NCBI GenBank assembly: GCA_948467875.1
Contig: CAOKFZ010000001.1
Location: forward strand, 1 to 61,888
DNA length: 61,888 nt
Reading direction: 5' to 3'
Origin: an uncultured Clostridium sp.
GTDB taxonomy: Bacteria > Bacillota > Clostridia > TANB77 > CAG-508
The translations under genes and the position numbers were made by a program. Shown in pieces: positions 35,256 to 45,518 of the stretch; position 1 is the first letter of the stretch, and every line of letters begins with the position of its first letter. A model generated the notes under the pieces. It saw only the letters and a list, made by a program, of their open reading frames with translations, was not told the origin of the DNA and did not search any database.

Positions 35256-37652
35256 TTACTTACAACGCTCTTCTCTTTCCAAATCTTTTTGCTTTTTCTG
35301 CATAATAGCTTCTTTCTCGTTTGTTTTTCCTTCGATTTTATCTCCCAATCCAAGTATCAATTTTCTTGCACTATCTTCAGCAGCACTTCGCATACCAAGC
35401 ACTGATTGACTTCCTGCTAGCATTACTGTTTTGGTAGCGTATTCTACTACTTGTACACTTTTTGCTTCACGGTTAATCGTAATTGGACAATATTCTCTCA
35501 AATTCTTAAAAATCTTATTTTTCATATTTCTAGCAAAACCTTTGATGTTTTTAGATGCTTTTATTTCCTGTTTTACTTTTTGTAACACTTTTTTAACACC
35601 CTTGTTGGTTTTTCTCACAACCTTACTTTGTGATACATTTTGGACCACTCTTCCCGCTTTTTGCACTACTTCATACTGTTTCATTTTCTCTCTTAAAGGC
35701 TCAGTTGCCTTATCTACTTCCTGCATTGTATAAGCAAAATTTCCCCATCCAGTTTGAGCCGTTTCTTTTACTCTTCCTGGAATTTCTTTAACAGCTTTTT
35801 GTGTTGTTTTCATAAAATCTTTTCCAAATTTCTTCATATCATGTTTCATATCTTTTGCAAGTACTTTCGCATCCTGTTCCATCTCTTTAATAACCTTCTT
35901 AGCGCCCTGCTTCATTTCATCCATAGCTCCCTTCGTACCTTGCATCATATCTTGTACCACTTCTTTTTGTGATACCTCTTTTACTACACCTCTAATCTTT
36001 TTAGCTGTTTCACTTTCTTTAAAGTCTTGCCACAATGCTTTAAAGTTCTTTGCATCTTGTGTTTCGCCTAATATCTGTGCTGCATAAACCAAATTTCCTT
36101 TCATACGATAACCAAATTGTTTCAAATTATATCTTGCACTTTGAACTAGCTCTTTTTTTCCCAATTTTGCCATATCATCATTTACCTTAACATAGCCTTT
36201 AATCGCTCTCTTCATTCTGTCTTTAACACTTTCGCCTTCTAATCTTCCTACAATTGGCTTAACTGGAAATTCTTCTTTTTTCTGGATTTTATCAAATTCT
36301 ACTGTATGCTTTTTTGCATAATTTCTAATTTCTTTTTCTATTTTCTGCTCCATTCTTTCTTTTTCAGAATCGGAAATTTTTGCATCTTGATACTTTCTCT
36401 CACACAAAGTTTGGCGTCCAACATCTTCTCCCATCATTTGTTCAGCATATTTTTGGAAATCTTTTTTCTCTAATCTTTCTTTTGTTCTTTTTATTTTACT
36501 TCTTTCGTCTCTTCTTATGTTCTTACTTTCTGCTATTTTTGAAACCAATATTTTATTCATTTCAAACTTTTTAACTATATCTCTTTTTAATTCGTTCTCT
36601 ATTAAGTATATTTGAACAGACGATAATGACTTTCTTTTTAACATCTCTTTTTCTTTATTTATTCTTTCTAACACTTCATTATATGCCTCTGCAAATTCAT
36701 CCCCTAATATAAGCATCGCATGTTTTTTAGCTTCTTCTATTTCAAATCCTACTTGTTTTGGCACTTCGGCTTTAACCTTAACTTTAGAAATCCCAACAGT
36801 AATCTTCTCATCTTCCTTTAATTGTTCTTCCTTATCAATTCCTGCATGCCCTTTTATTGTTTCCTCTACTTCCTCATTAATTCCTGCATACCCTCTTATT
36901 TGTTCATTCATTTCTTCTTCTAGTTTCTCATAATATTTTATTATTTGTTCTATTCCTTTTCGTTTTTCCCTATCTTCTAAAATACTTACAAACTCTACTC
37001 CTGTCTCCTTCATTTTCATTTCCAAAGCTTTTCTTTTCTCTTCAAGTCCTGCTATCCCACGCTTTAACATTTCTCTAACCTCTGGATCACTTCTTGTTTC
37101 TAACTTTTCTTCTGCCTCTTTAATTTTTTGTTCCATTTCATGATACATTTTTTCTGTCTCACTCATTTCCCTGTTCTGTGCCATTTCTGCCTTAGGCTTT
37201 GCTTTGGAAAGTTTTACAGGCATAGCCTCTTCTTTGTTTTCATCTGAAAGTTCCATATAAGTTCTCATTAGTTGTTCTACTCCTTCATCAATTTCCTCAT
37301 AACCTCTTATTTGTTCTTCCATTTCTTCTTCCAGTTTCTCATAAGTTCTCAATTGTTGTTCTACTTCTTCATTCATTGCCTCACTACCTGTCTCTTTTCT
37401 ACGTATTCTAGCATTGATTTGGCTTTTCATTTCTCTTCGTTCTTCCTCAAGAGCCGCAATATCTCCCTTTAAATTCATTCTTTCATAATCCTTCAAATCT
37501 TTGCTTTCTAACATTTTTTTCATTTCCTCAATTTGACTTGTCACTTCCTCATATTGTTTCTTAAAATCTGTCCCCATTTCTTTCATAACAATCTCCCTAT
37601 TTTCCAAAAAACTTTGTTTTTGACTTCTCAATACATTCATTAATTCTTCCAT
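35256..37652 (-). CDS. Large coiled-coil protein of module B
   Basis: 798 residues, extremely charged and helical. Internal repeats of the type EEEMEEQIRGYEEIDEGVEQ, EEEMNEQIRGYAGINEEVEE and ETIKGHAGIDKEEQ are seen in the N-terminal 280 residues. The C-terminal 300 residues have repeated DMMQGTKGAMDEMKQGAKKV and KDMKHDMKKFGKDFM amphipathic segments. Starts two bases after the 54-residue gene, as in module A. Related in plan to the 425-residue module A protein. No enzyme motif. Possibly a filament or scaffold protein. Confidence 0.75.
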   Translation of the reverse strand: MEELMNVLRSQKQSFLENREIVMKEMGTDFKKQYEEVTSQIEEMKKMLESKDLKDYERMNLKGDIAALEEERREMKSQINARIRRKETGSEAMNEEVEQQLRTYEKLEEEMEEQIRGYEEIDEGVEQLMRTYMELSDENKEEAMPVKLSKAKPKAEMAQNREMSETEKMYHEMEQKIKEAEEKLETRSDPEVREMLKRGIAGLEEKRKALEMKMKETGVEFVSILEDREKRKGIEQIIKYYEKLEEEMNEQIRGYAGINEEVEETIKGHAGIDKEEQLKEDEKITVGISKVKVKAEVPKQVGFEIEEAKKHAMLILGDEFAEAYNEVLERINKEKEMLKRKSLSSVQIYLIENELKRDIVKKFEMNKILVSKIAESKNIRRDERSKIKRTKERLEKKDFQKYAEQMMGEDVGRQTLCERKYQDAKISDSEKERMEQKIEKEIRNYAKKHTVEFDKIQKKEEFPVKPIVGRLEGESVKDRMKRAIKGYVKVNDDMAKLGKKELVQSARYNLKQFGYRMKGNLVYAAQILGETQDAKNFKALWQDFKESETAKKIRGVVKEVSQKEVVQDMMQGTKGAMDEMKQGAKKVIKEMEQDAKVLAKDMKHDMKKFGKDFMKTTQKAVKEIPGRVKETAQTGWGNFAYTMQEVDKATEPLREKMKQYEVVQKAGRVVQNVSQSKVVRKTNKGVKKVLQKVKQEIKASKNIKGFARNMKNKIFKNLREYCPITINREAKSVQVVEYATKTVMLAGSQSVLGMRSAAEDSARKLILGLGDKIEGKTNEKEAIMQKKQKDLEREERCK

Positions 37653-37654
37653 AT

Positions 37655-37819
37655 CTAATTCTCCCTTCTCATTTTTTTCAAATTTAACTTTATATCTTCT
37701 TTTTTAGCAACCTGAACACATTCCAATTCCTGCAAAATCTGTTCTAATTCTGTTTGATTTCTTGTGCTTAGATTAATCATTTTACCTTGATAAAAAATTT
37801 CTCCCAATTTATGTTCCAT
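37655..37819 (-). CDS. Small conserved protein of module B
   Basis: 54 residues, MEHKLGEIFYQGKMINLSTR and onward; same length and clear similarity to the module A protein at 20234-20398. It occupies the same place between the two coiled-coil genes. Confidence 0.8.
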   Translation of the reverse strand: MEHKLGEIFYQGKMINLSTRNQTELEQILQELECVQVAKKEDIKLNLKKMRREN

Positions 37820-37824
37820 ACTCT

Positions 37825-38550
37825 TCATTCCTTTATGGCTCGTTTAAATACCTCTTGCACCTGTTTCATCACATCTTCAATTATTGCAACCTGAGCAATT
37901 GTTGCTTTCTGCATTTCTTCGCAAGTCTGTTTCACTCTTACAGATAACTCCTCTAATTCCAACTGTCTTCTTTTAATCACAAATTGCTCTATTTTCGATT
38001 TACCGATGAATAAATTAATTACTTTTTGCAAAATATTAGTATTCACAACACTAAGCTGTTTTTCTTCGCAAGAAAACAACTCATTTATTTTATTTTCCAT
38101 GCCCAATTTGCAATCCTGCAATTGCTTTTTACACTCCCCAATCACAATCTCATAATGGCTTATTTTCTGCTCTGCCGCTTTTCTTCTCATTTCATTTTGT
38201 AATCCAATACTCCTTTTCACATCCACAATTGCAATTTTTTGCTGATTATAAGCCTTCTGCAAATCCATTATTACCGCACAAACCCATGTGTCATATTGGC
38301 GAATTACAACATCTAATAATTCGGCATACTGAGCAAGCATTTGGTAAATTTCCTCCAAATACTTTTCGCGTTTCCTTCCATAAAACTCAATTTCTTGCGT
38401 CAAATTCTCATCCAACAATACCATTTTCTCATTTTTCATATTCTTACAAGAATTTATGTATAGGGCAGAAAAAACTTTTATGGCATCTTGTTCACTTCCT
38501 GTGAGTTCATTCAAATTGGCTACTAATTCTTTCTCTAAATTTACTCCCAT
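37825..38550 (-). CDS. Coiled-coil protein of module B, paralogue of 20402-21133
   Basis: 241 residues, almost entirely helical, aligning end to end with the module A protein (VNLEKELVANLNELTGSEQD, YEIVIGECKKQLQDCKL, LFIGKSKIEQFVIKRRQ). It opens module B. A terminator lies upstream of it (after the beta-CASP gene), so the module is probably its own transcription unit. Function unknown. Confidence 0.8.
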   Translation of the reverse strand: MGVNLEKELVANLNELTGSEQDAIKVFSALYINSCKNMKNEKMVLLDENLTQEIEFYGRKREKYLEEIYQMLAQYAELLDVVIRQYDTWVCAVIMDLQKAYNQQKIAIVDVKRSIGLQNEMRRKAAEQKISHYEIVIGECKKQLQDCKLGMENKINELFSCEEKQLSVVNTNILQKVINLFIGKSKIEQFVIKRRQLELEELSVRVKQTCEEMQKATIAQVAIIEDVMKQVQEVFKRAIKE

Positions 38551-38603
38551 CTATACAACTCCTTCTATTTTTAACTTTTGTTTCTTTCCTAAAAATATAA
38601 AAA

Positions 38604-38647
38604 AATTATCTTAAAGTCAGTTAAAACAACTTTCTTTAAGATAATTA
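38604..38647 (-). terminator. Terminator after beta-CASP gene
   Basis: AATTATCTTAAAG / CTTTAAGATAATT hairpin followed by TTTTTTATATTTTT on the minus strand. Confidence 0.8.
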
Positions 38648-38717
38648 TAGCACATTTTACATAATATGTCAAATTTTTAATTATGAAAAAATTTTCAACC
38701 CCAAAATTTGTATTTTT

Positions 38718-40359
38718 TTACATCATATTTTCAATTTGTTTCTGAATTTCTTTCATCCTCTCATTCAGTTTCTTTATGTCTACATCATTGGTATTAATAT
38801 CTTCTTTAACCACATCTTCCACTTGGTCAATTTGATTTTTCAATCTTTCAATTTGCTCTAAAACATCCAATCTTTGGAATACCTTATCGTAATTCACAAT
38901 TTTTTCATCACGCTCTTGCAACTGTGGCGTTTCCGTTAGTTCATAACTTTCCCCAAAATTTGGAATTGTCACTGGAATCCCTGTTTTTTCCTCAATTTTC
39001 TGTTTCAAAACTTCTTGGCCTTCTAACTCCCCATGTACCAAAAATACATGCTTTGGTTTGTAAATAAAAGAATAAATAAAATTTAGTAACCATTCTTGGT
39101 CAGCATGTCCTGAATAGCCTTCAATATATTCAATTCTCGCATTTACCGCAATTTCTTCCCCAAAAATTTTCACTTTTTTGGCACCTTCTACAATACTTCT
39201 TCCCAAAGTCCCCGGTGCCTGATAACCAACAAACAAAATCGTACTTTTCGGGTTCCACAAATTATGTTTCAAATGATGTTTAATTCTTCCGACTTCGCAC
39301 ATTCCACTAGCAGACAAAATAATGCAAGGCTCGTTTCTTTCATTCAATTCTTTTGACTCGTCAGCTGTTCTGGTAAACTTCAATCCCGGAAAATCCAGTG
39401 GATTGTCGCCAGATTTGATTTTATTACGAATTTCTTCTTCAAATAAATCTAAATTCTTCTGAAAAATTTCAGTAGCCGAAATAGCAAGTGGACTATCTAC
39501 ATAAACTGGCGATTTCATAATCGTCTGATACTTTTTTGCAAAAGCAGCATCTTGCCCATATTCATCTTTCAATTTATCAATTTCATATAAAATTTCTTGT
39601 GTTCTACCAACCGCAAAAGAAGGAATAACAACCGTTCCGCCATTATCCAATGTTTCTGATACAATATCTAAAAAAAGTTTAGCTTTTTCATCATTTCGGA
39701 TATGAAGTCGATTTCCATAGGTAGATTCCATTACAACATAATCTGCATTTTCAATCATAGTTGGCGAATCTAATAATGGCAAATCGTTGTTTCCTAAATC
39801 ACCTGTAAAAACTGTTTTGGTCGTTTTTTCATCTTCTTTTGCCCATATTTCAACAATGCTAGAACCGAAGCATGTGTCCTGCATCATTAAAACGAATGCT
39901 AATATTTTCATCAATTTCCACGATTTCATCATATTTGACTGGCACAAAATATTGCAAACATTCATAGGCTTCTTCTGCTGTGTACAAAGGTGGCAAATCC
40001 TCTTTTCCTTCTCTTTTTCGTTTTCGATTTTGCCACTCAATTTCCACTTCTTGAATATGCCCACTATCTGGCAACATAATTTCACATAAATCACAAGTTG
40101 CCTTATGTGCATAAATTGGATTTTGATAACCTTCCTTGCATAGTTTCGGAATTCTTCCTGCATGGTCAATATGGGCATGCGTCAAAACCATAAAATCAAT
40201 TTCCGCTATATCAAATAAAAATGGGTCCGAATTCTCAAAATCTTGCGTAATTTTTCCTTGATACATTCCACAGTCCACCAAAAATTTTTTGCCAGCTGCT
40301 TCCACTAAAAAATTCGAACCAGTAACCGTCTTAGCAGCACCTAAAAAAGTTATTTTCAT
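38718..40359 (-). CDS. Beta-CASP metallo-beta-lactamase RNase, needs +1 shift at CGG
   Basis: COG1236-type RNA-processing exonuclease. MBL motifs: MKITFLGAAKTVTGSNFLVE, LTHAHIDHAGRIPKL (HxHxDH), then DAGHML at the break; the beta-CASP part has YVDSPLAISATEIF, CIILSASGMCEVGRI and EYIEGYSGHADQEWLL with HVFLVHGE. CGG lies at 39865-39867; skipping C gives DAGHMLGSSIVEIWAKED, exactly the family motif. The next zero-frame codons are TTC TAG, so the unshifted product ends at once (166 residues). Full length 546 residues. Confidence 0.93.
39864..39867 (-). other. CGGT +1 frameshift site in beta-CASP RNase
   Basis: Context ATG CTT CGG TTC TAG. Dropping C gives CTT GGT TCT AGC, Leu-Gly-Ser-Ser, the conserved HxLGS motif. 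Zero frame stops two codons on. Confidence 0.92.
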
Positions 40360-40371
40360 GACATTCCTCCT

Positions 40372-41667
40372 TTAATGAAATACACTTACCATCTTTTTTC
40401 TTTTGATAGCAATATCTTTTTTGTTTCCTTGAAAAGCAATTTTTCCTTGTTTTTCAAATACTTCCTTGTCATATACTTTTACCAACATTTCGCCATCTTC
40501 TTGTTCTAAATAAATTTTGATATCTTCTAAATCAATGATTTTCGTATCAAATACATATTTTAATATCTCAAAATTGACTTCAATATCCATACAAATGATT
40601 TTTAAAACTCCCATTTCACATGCTTTTGTGAAAGTCAGTTTTAACACATAATCAAAATAAGGAACCAACTTTTTATGCTCTTTTATCAAAAACATATGAT
40701 TTTGATAATAACGCAAAATCGAAATCATTTCTAAAATTTCCTCACGAAACGAAAAACGCGCTAATTTCTTTTCTAAAAATTGCAAAAATAATTTTTGAAG
40801 TTCTAAAAATTCCTCTTGTAGCGTTTTTTCATCTTTTAATAATTCATGGTAATGTTTTAATGTTTGAAATTCTCGCAGATTTTTTTTCCTAAATTCTTTA
40901 TCCTGAAGCAAAAAATCCTGATATTTCTGCTCCTTTTTTTGTAGCATTGCCGTTATTTCATTTTTCTCTTTTTGATTTGCCATTTTGTAAAGCACTCTAC
41001 AAAATGACCAATAATACTCATCATTTCCTGTAATATTTCGGATTGCATGCTTTAATTGCGCCAAATAATCTTGCTGGGCTTGCTGGTCCGTTCTCCACTC
41101 AAACAAAAACTGCTCCCCTTTTATCATGAGCAAATTTTGATATAACAAATAAATCATATTATTTTGATTTTTATTCAAACTAATATCCCATGACCAGCCA
41201 TTAAAATCTTTCAAAATCTCAACCGTATTTTGCTTATAGCCTTCCACCAAAACCTTTTGCAAAACTTTTTTAAACATAAATTCTTTCTTCACAAAAAAAT
41301 ATTTTGGCTCAATATCCGAAATTGCATATAGCATTGCTTGCTCTGTTGGATAAACAAGAATACTTCTCTCATTGTAATTTGTAACAGCCTGCACTTTATG
41401 CTTGACTAAAAGTTCCGACCCAACCGACTCTGGCTCCACTGTTTTGATATTATCACAATATTTTTGAATAACTTCTAGCATATGACTTAAAAACTCATCT
41501 TTTGTCAAAACCCTTGGTTTGACAACTACATAATCTTTATAAGAAACTTCTAGCTTATAAATCATGCTAAAAAGCAAACTTTTTGAAATTGACGAAAAAG
41601 TTTTTTTCTCTAAAATTTCTTCTAATAAATTTTGATAATCTTTTGAAAATTTAGAAAACAATTTCAA
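40372..41667 (-). CDS. Hypothetical protein, 431 residues
   Basis: Soluble, mostly helical, Lys/Glu/Phe-rich. Starts MKLFSKFSKDYQNLLEEILE. No domain recognised. A stretch near 85-110 (KVQAVTNYNERSILVYPTEQ) and the basic C-terminus (KDIAIKRKKMVSVFH) are the only distinct features. It lies between ftsK and the beta-CASP gene with short spacings, so it is probably cotranscribed. No in-frame CGG despite eight out-of-frame copies. Confidence 0.65.
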   Translation of the reverse strand: MKLFSKFSKDYQNLLEEILEKKTFSSISKSLLFSMIYKLEVSYKDYVVVKPRVLTKDEFLSHMLEVIQKYCDNIKTVEPESVGSELLVKHKVQAVTNYNERSILVYPTEQAMLYAISDIEPKYFFVKKEFMFKKVLQKVLVEGYKQNTVEILKDFNGWSWDISLNKNQNNMIYLLYQNLLMIKGEQFLFEWRTDQQAQQDYLAQLKHAIRNITGNDEYYWSFCRVLYKMANQKEKNEITAMLQKKEQKYQDFLLQDKEFRKKNLREFQTLKHYHELLKDEKTLQEEFLELQKLFLQFLEKKLARFSFREEILEMISILRYYQNHMFLIKEHKKLVPYFDYVLKLTFTKACEMGVLKIICMDIEVNFEILKYVFDTKIIDLEDIKIYLEQEDGEMLVKVYDKEVFEKQGKIAFQGNKKDIAIKRKKMVSVFH

Positions 41668-41692
41668 TCAACTTCACACTCCTTTCCAATCT

Positions 41693-44182
41693 TTAATGAT
41701 TAGTTTCCCCCATTTCTGGCATTTTAGCCATACTTAATTCTTGCAATCTTTCCATACTCATTAAAACTTGTCTTGGTTTACTTCCCTCGTAACCAGAAAT
41801 AATGCCCCTTGCCTCCATTTGGTCAATAATTCTGCCAGCACGTGCATAACCTACTTTAAAACGTCTTTGAATAAATGACGTAGAAGCCTGTCCCACTTCA
41901 ACCACTGTTTTAATAGCTTCCTCCAAAAATGGATCTGTATCATCTTCGTCATCCACTTCCTCTAGTTCTTTGTCAGATTTATTCGATTTTTCAATTTCTT
42001 CCAAAATATCTTCATTATACACAACTTCGCCAGTATTGGATTTCAAAAAGTCTACCACTCTTTCTACTTCCCCATCAGATACAAAAGCACATTGCACTCT
42101 GGTTGGTTTCGAGCTTCCAATTGGGTAAAATAGCATATCGCCTTTTCCTAGCAATTTTTCTGCACCAACCATATCTAAAATGGTTCTCGAATCAATTTGT
42201 GAAGAAACCGCAAACGCAATCCTAGAAGGAATATTCGCTTTGATAATACCCGTAATAACGTCAACAGATGGACGCTGTGTCGCAATCACCAAATGCATTC
42301 CAGCAGCTCTGGCTTTTTGCGCCAAACGGCAAATCGAATCCTCGACCTCTTTTGCTGCCACCATCATCAAATCAGCAAGCTCGTCTATGATAATCACAAT
42401 TTGTGGTAATTTTCCTTCTTCTTCGCCAAGTGCCGCATTGTAGCCTTTTAAATCACGTACACATTTTGTCGCAAATAATTGATAACGATTTTCCATTTCT
42501 TGTACTGCCCAAGCCAAAGCACCTGCTGCTTTTTTTGCATCTGTTACCACAGGAATGAGCAAATGTGGAATGCCGTTATAGACCGAAAGTTCTACTACTT
42601 TTGGGTCCACCATAACGAGTTTGACCTCGCTTGGTTTGGCTTTATAAATAATACTTGTAATCAAAGTGTTGATACACACGGATTTACCAGAACCAGTAGA
42701 ACCTGCAATCAAAACATGTGGCATTTTGCCAATATCAGCAACCACTGGCTCTCCTGCAATATCTTTGCCAAGTGCCATCGAAATTTTGCTTTCCGCATCT
42801 TGAAAGGCGTTTGATTCAATAATGTCACGCAAATGAACCACTTCTTTTTCTTCATTTGGAATTTCAATTCCTACTGCCTGTTTTCCCGGAATTGGTGCTT
42901 CAATTCTGATACTTTCGGCTGCCAAATTCAATGCAATATCATCCGAAAGTTTCGCAATTTTGCTAACTCGAACGCCTTCTGCAGGCTTTAATTCATATCT
43001 CGTAATGGCAGGTCCAACTGACACATTTTCCACTTTAGCAGAAACACCAAAACTAAATAACGTTTTTTGCAATCTCGTCGCTGTATTGGCCAACGCTTTT
43101 TTACCACCTTTTAAGGCTTTTTCCTCGCCCTGTTTCAAAAATTCCACTGGTGGGGTCTCATAATTTTCGTCATCTGATACAATCGTATTATGCTCCAATT
43201 GCAAAACTTCTTTTACTTTTTCCTCTTTCTCTTCTGTTTTCTGCACAAATAAATTGCTCTCGATTTCATTTGGATTTAGCTTTTCAGGCTCATGAGCTAC
43301 TTCCGTTTTAGGCATTTCTTTGGGTTTTGAATGGAAAATATTGAAACGAATTTTTCCTTCTTCCTCTGGCTCTTTTTCTTCTTGTTGGTTCAAATTGATA
43401 GTTATTTGGTCATCATCAATTTCCGTCTCTTCATCGTCAATGGTATAAAATTCTGTATTTTTTAATTTCCTTCCTTTTTTCGCCATTCGCTCTTCTTTTC
43501 TTCTGCCTTTAGCTTTTTTCATTTGCTCTACTTCTGCTTGATTATGTTCTCGCATTCTAGCCATTCTTTCTTCACGAAAAGCTTCCATTTCTAGATTTCT
43601 TTGTTCTTTTCTTTCTTCTAACACATCCAAAATTTCAAGAATCATTTGGGCTGGTTTCAAGCCAAAGGTAAATACTAACATAATAATCGCAATTCCAGTT
43701 GTCGCAACAGCCGCTCCAAACATTCCCAACAATTTAATTAAAGGATAGGCAATCACAGTGCCAATCGTACCACCACCAATATTCGTGGTTCCTAAACTAT
43801 AGGCTCTTTCTAGTACTTCGCTAAATTCCATTTCAATATTCAAATTTCCCTTAGAAACTTGAAAAATAGCCATCATTGCAGCAATGCACGACAAAAACGC
43901 CACATATTGGCAAATTTTTGAAAAAAGATAATCCTTGTCATTTTTGGCAAGACAAATGGCAATTCCAATAATTCCAAGTGGCACAACATATTTAATAATT
44001 CCAATAATTCCACCCAAAACAGGACTTAAAACTTCTCCCAAAGTCCCCGTTTCAGCATAAATCAAAATTGTCAGTAAAACTCCTGTAACAAGAGTTCCAA
44101 TCACAGCCAAATCAATATTACTCGTTTTTTTCTTTTTCGTGTTGCGTGCTGTGCCTGATGACTTTTTACGTTTTTTTCCCAT
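41693..44182 (-). CDS. ftsK: DNA translocase FtsK/SpoIIIE
   Basis: 829 residues. Four or more membrane helices in the first 180 residues, a charged linker (about 190-370), and the motor domain with Walker A IAGSTGSGKSVCINTLI near 485-500, Walker B IIIDELADLMM and ATQRPSVDVITGIIKAN. The C-terminal gamma winged helix (TSFIQRRFKVGYARAGRIID) reads chromosome polarity sequences. Pumps DNA across septa in division and sporulation. Confidence 0.95.
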   Translation of the reverse strand: MGKKRKKSSGTARNTKKKKTSNIDLAVIGTLVTGVLLTILIYAETGTLGEVLSPVLGGIIGIIKYVVPLGIIGIAICLAKNDKDYLFSKICQYVAFLSCIAAMMAIFQVSKGNLNIEMEFSEVLERAYSLGTTNIGGGTIGTVIAYPLIKLLGMFGAAVATTGIAIIMLVFTFGLKPAQMILEILDVLEERKEQRNLEMEAFREERMARMREHNQAEVEQMKKAKGRRKEERMAKKGRKLKNTEFYTIDDEETEIDDDQITINLNQQEEKEPEEEGKIRFNIFHSKPKEMPKTEVAHEPEKLNPNEIESNLFVQKTEEKEEKVKEVLQLEHNTIVSDDENYETPPVEFLKQGEEKALKGGKKALANTATRLQKTLFSFGVSAKVENVSVGPAITRYELKPAEGVRVSKIAKLSDDIALNLAAESIRIEAPIPGKQAVGIEIPNEEKEVVHLRDIIESNAFQDAESKISMALGKDIAGEPVVADIGKMPHVLIAGSTGSGKSVCINTLITSIIYKAKPSEVKLVMVDPKVVELSVYNGIPHLLIPVVTDAKKAAGALAWAVQEMENRYQLFATKCVRDLKGYNAALGEEEGKLPQIVIIIDELADLMMVAAKEVEDSICRLAQKARAAGMHLVIATQRPSVDVITGIIKANIPSRIAFAVSSQIDSRTILDMVGAEKLLGKGDMLFYPIGSSKPTRVQCAFVSDGEVERVVDFLKSNTGEVVYNEDILEEIEKSNKSDKELEEVDDEDDTDPFLEEAIKTVVEVGQASTSFIQRRFKVGYARAGRIIDQMEARGIISGYEGSKPRQVLMSMERLQELSMAKMPEMGETNH

Positions 44183-44237
44183 TTTTCACATCCTCCTAAA
44201 ATTTATTCTGCAGGTAAGCCTACAGAATAAATTAAAC

Positions 44238-44717
44238 TTATTTTAATTCTTTACGGTCATTTTGGATCGTATCTAAAGTAGTTTTGATTACTTCTGCCAC
44301 ATTATTTAATGTTGTTCCTAATTCCATCATTTTTTGTTCTACATCTGCTAATTTACTATCTGCATAATTGTTAGCATCTCTTTTATATTCTCTATGCATT
44401 TCATTGGCATTGGCAATAATTTCATCTCTTTTTTTACAAGCTTGTTTCGTAATCTCGTGTTCATCAATCATCGAAATAATTCTGTTTTCCGCTTCTTTTA
44501 CAATATCTTCCGCATCTTTTTGTGCTTCTGCAATAATTCTTTCTCTTTCTTCTTTAATCCACTTCGCCTGTTTCAACTCTTCTGGTATGTTTAAATATAA
44601 CTCTTGTACGATTTTCAACAATTCCGCTTTATTTACAATACAATTTTCAGAAAATGGAATTTTTCTACTATTTTCTAAAATATCTTCTAAACTCTCCAAT
44701 AATGCGTAAATCTCCAT
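44238..44717 (-). CDS. Coiled-coil protein, ATP synthase subunit B-like helix
   Basis: 159 residues. Helical throughout with an AEAQKDAEDIVKEAENRIIS stretch that resembles DivIVA or ATPase stalk helices. Short soluble proteins like this are often encoded near rsmD/coaD in Clostridia. The function is unknown; possibly cell-division linked. Confidence 0.65.
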   Translation of the reverse strand: MEIYALLESLEDILENSRKIPFSENCIVNKAELLKIVQELYLNIPEELKQAKWIKEERERIIAEAQKDAEDIVKEAENRIISMIDEHEITKQACKKRDEIIANANEMHREYKRDANNYADSKLADVEQKMMELGTTLNNVAEVIKTTLDTIQNDRKELK

Positions 44718-44749
44718 ACTTAAAATATCCTTTCTAAAGTAAACCTACT

Positions 44750-45313
44750 TTATTTCTTTTGTTTCATGAAAATAAGTTTAACTCTTCCATACTTTCTCTC
44801 ATCATAAATTTCAAATAAATTGCATGCTTCAATACTTGTTTTTACTTCTTCTTTTCGGTCCGTTTCTATCACAATTATTCCTTCCTTTTTCAACAAATGA
44901 TATTGTACAATCAATTTGCTTGCCTTTAAAGCAAAATCTGTTTTATACGGTGGATCCAAAAACACAATATCAAACTTTTTTTCCTCTTGTTTTAACAGTT
45001 CCAAAGCTGCTTGAAAATCTTTTTGAAGGATTCTTGATTTTAATCTTTCCTGTAGCTTATCCACATTTTGTTCCATTATGTGGATAGCTTTTGTGGAATT
45101 ATCACATAGCACAGCCTCGTCTGCTCCACGGCTAATTGCCTCTAACCCTAAAGCGCCACTTCCAGCAAACAAGTCTAATACAGCCGCTTTTGGCAAATCA
45201 AAATTTAATATACTAAAAAGAGGTTCCTTTACTCGATCCAAGGTTGGTCTTGTCGCCTCCCCCTCTAACGTATATAATTTTGTGCCTTTATGTTTTCCAC
45301 TTATTATCCTCAT
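44750..45313 (-). CDS. rsmD: 16S rRNA (guanine966-N2)-methyltransferase RsmD
   Basis: 187 residues. Starts MRIISGKHKGTKLYTLEG; RPTLDRVKEPLFSIL; SAM site VLDLFAGSGALGLEAISRGA; catalytic DPPY in VFLDPPYKTD. Methylates G966 of 16S rRNA during 30S assembly. Confidence 0.95.
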   Translation of the reverse strand: MRIISGKHKGTKLYTLEGEATRPTLDRVKEPLFSILNFDLPKAAVLDLFAGSGALGLEAISRGADEAVLCDNSTKAIHIMEQNVDKLQERLKSRILQKDFQAALELLKQEEKKFDIVFLDPPYKTDFALKASKLIVQYHLLKKEGIIVIETDRKEEVKTSIEACNLFEIYDERKYGRVKLIFMKQKK

Positions 45314-45490
45314 ATTTTCCTCTAATTATCATAGCTTAATTTACTAACTACATTTTATTCTATTTTTCTAAAAAGTCAATAGAATTTAGTAAAATGTAAT
45401 AAAGACTTAATATTGTTGCGAAAATGTAAAAAAACAATTACAACATTGTTACAAAAAATTAATATTTTTATGTTTTATAAAATACAAAAA

Positions 45491-45509
45491 GACCGCTTAC
45501 ACAGCGGTC
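45491..45509 (-). terminator. Terminator after membrane protein gene
   Basis: GACCGCT-GTGTA-AGCGGTC followed by TTTTTGTATTTT on the minus strand. Confidence 0.8.
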
Positions 45510-45518
45510 CTTTCGCAA

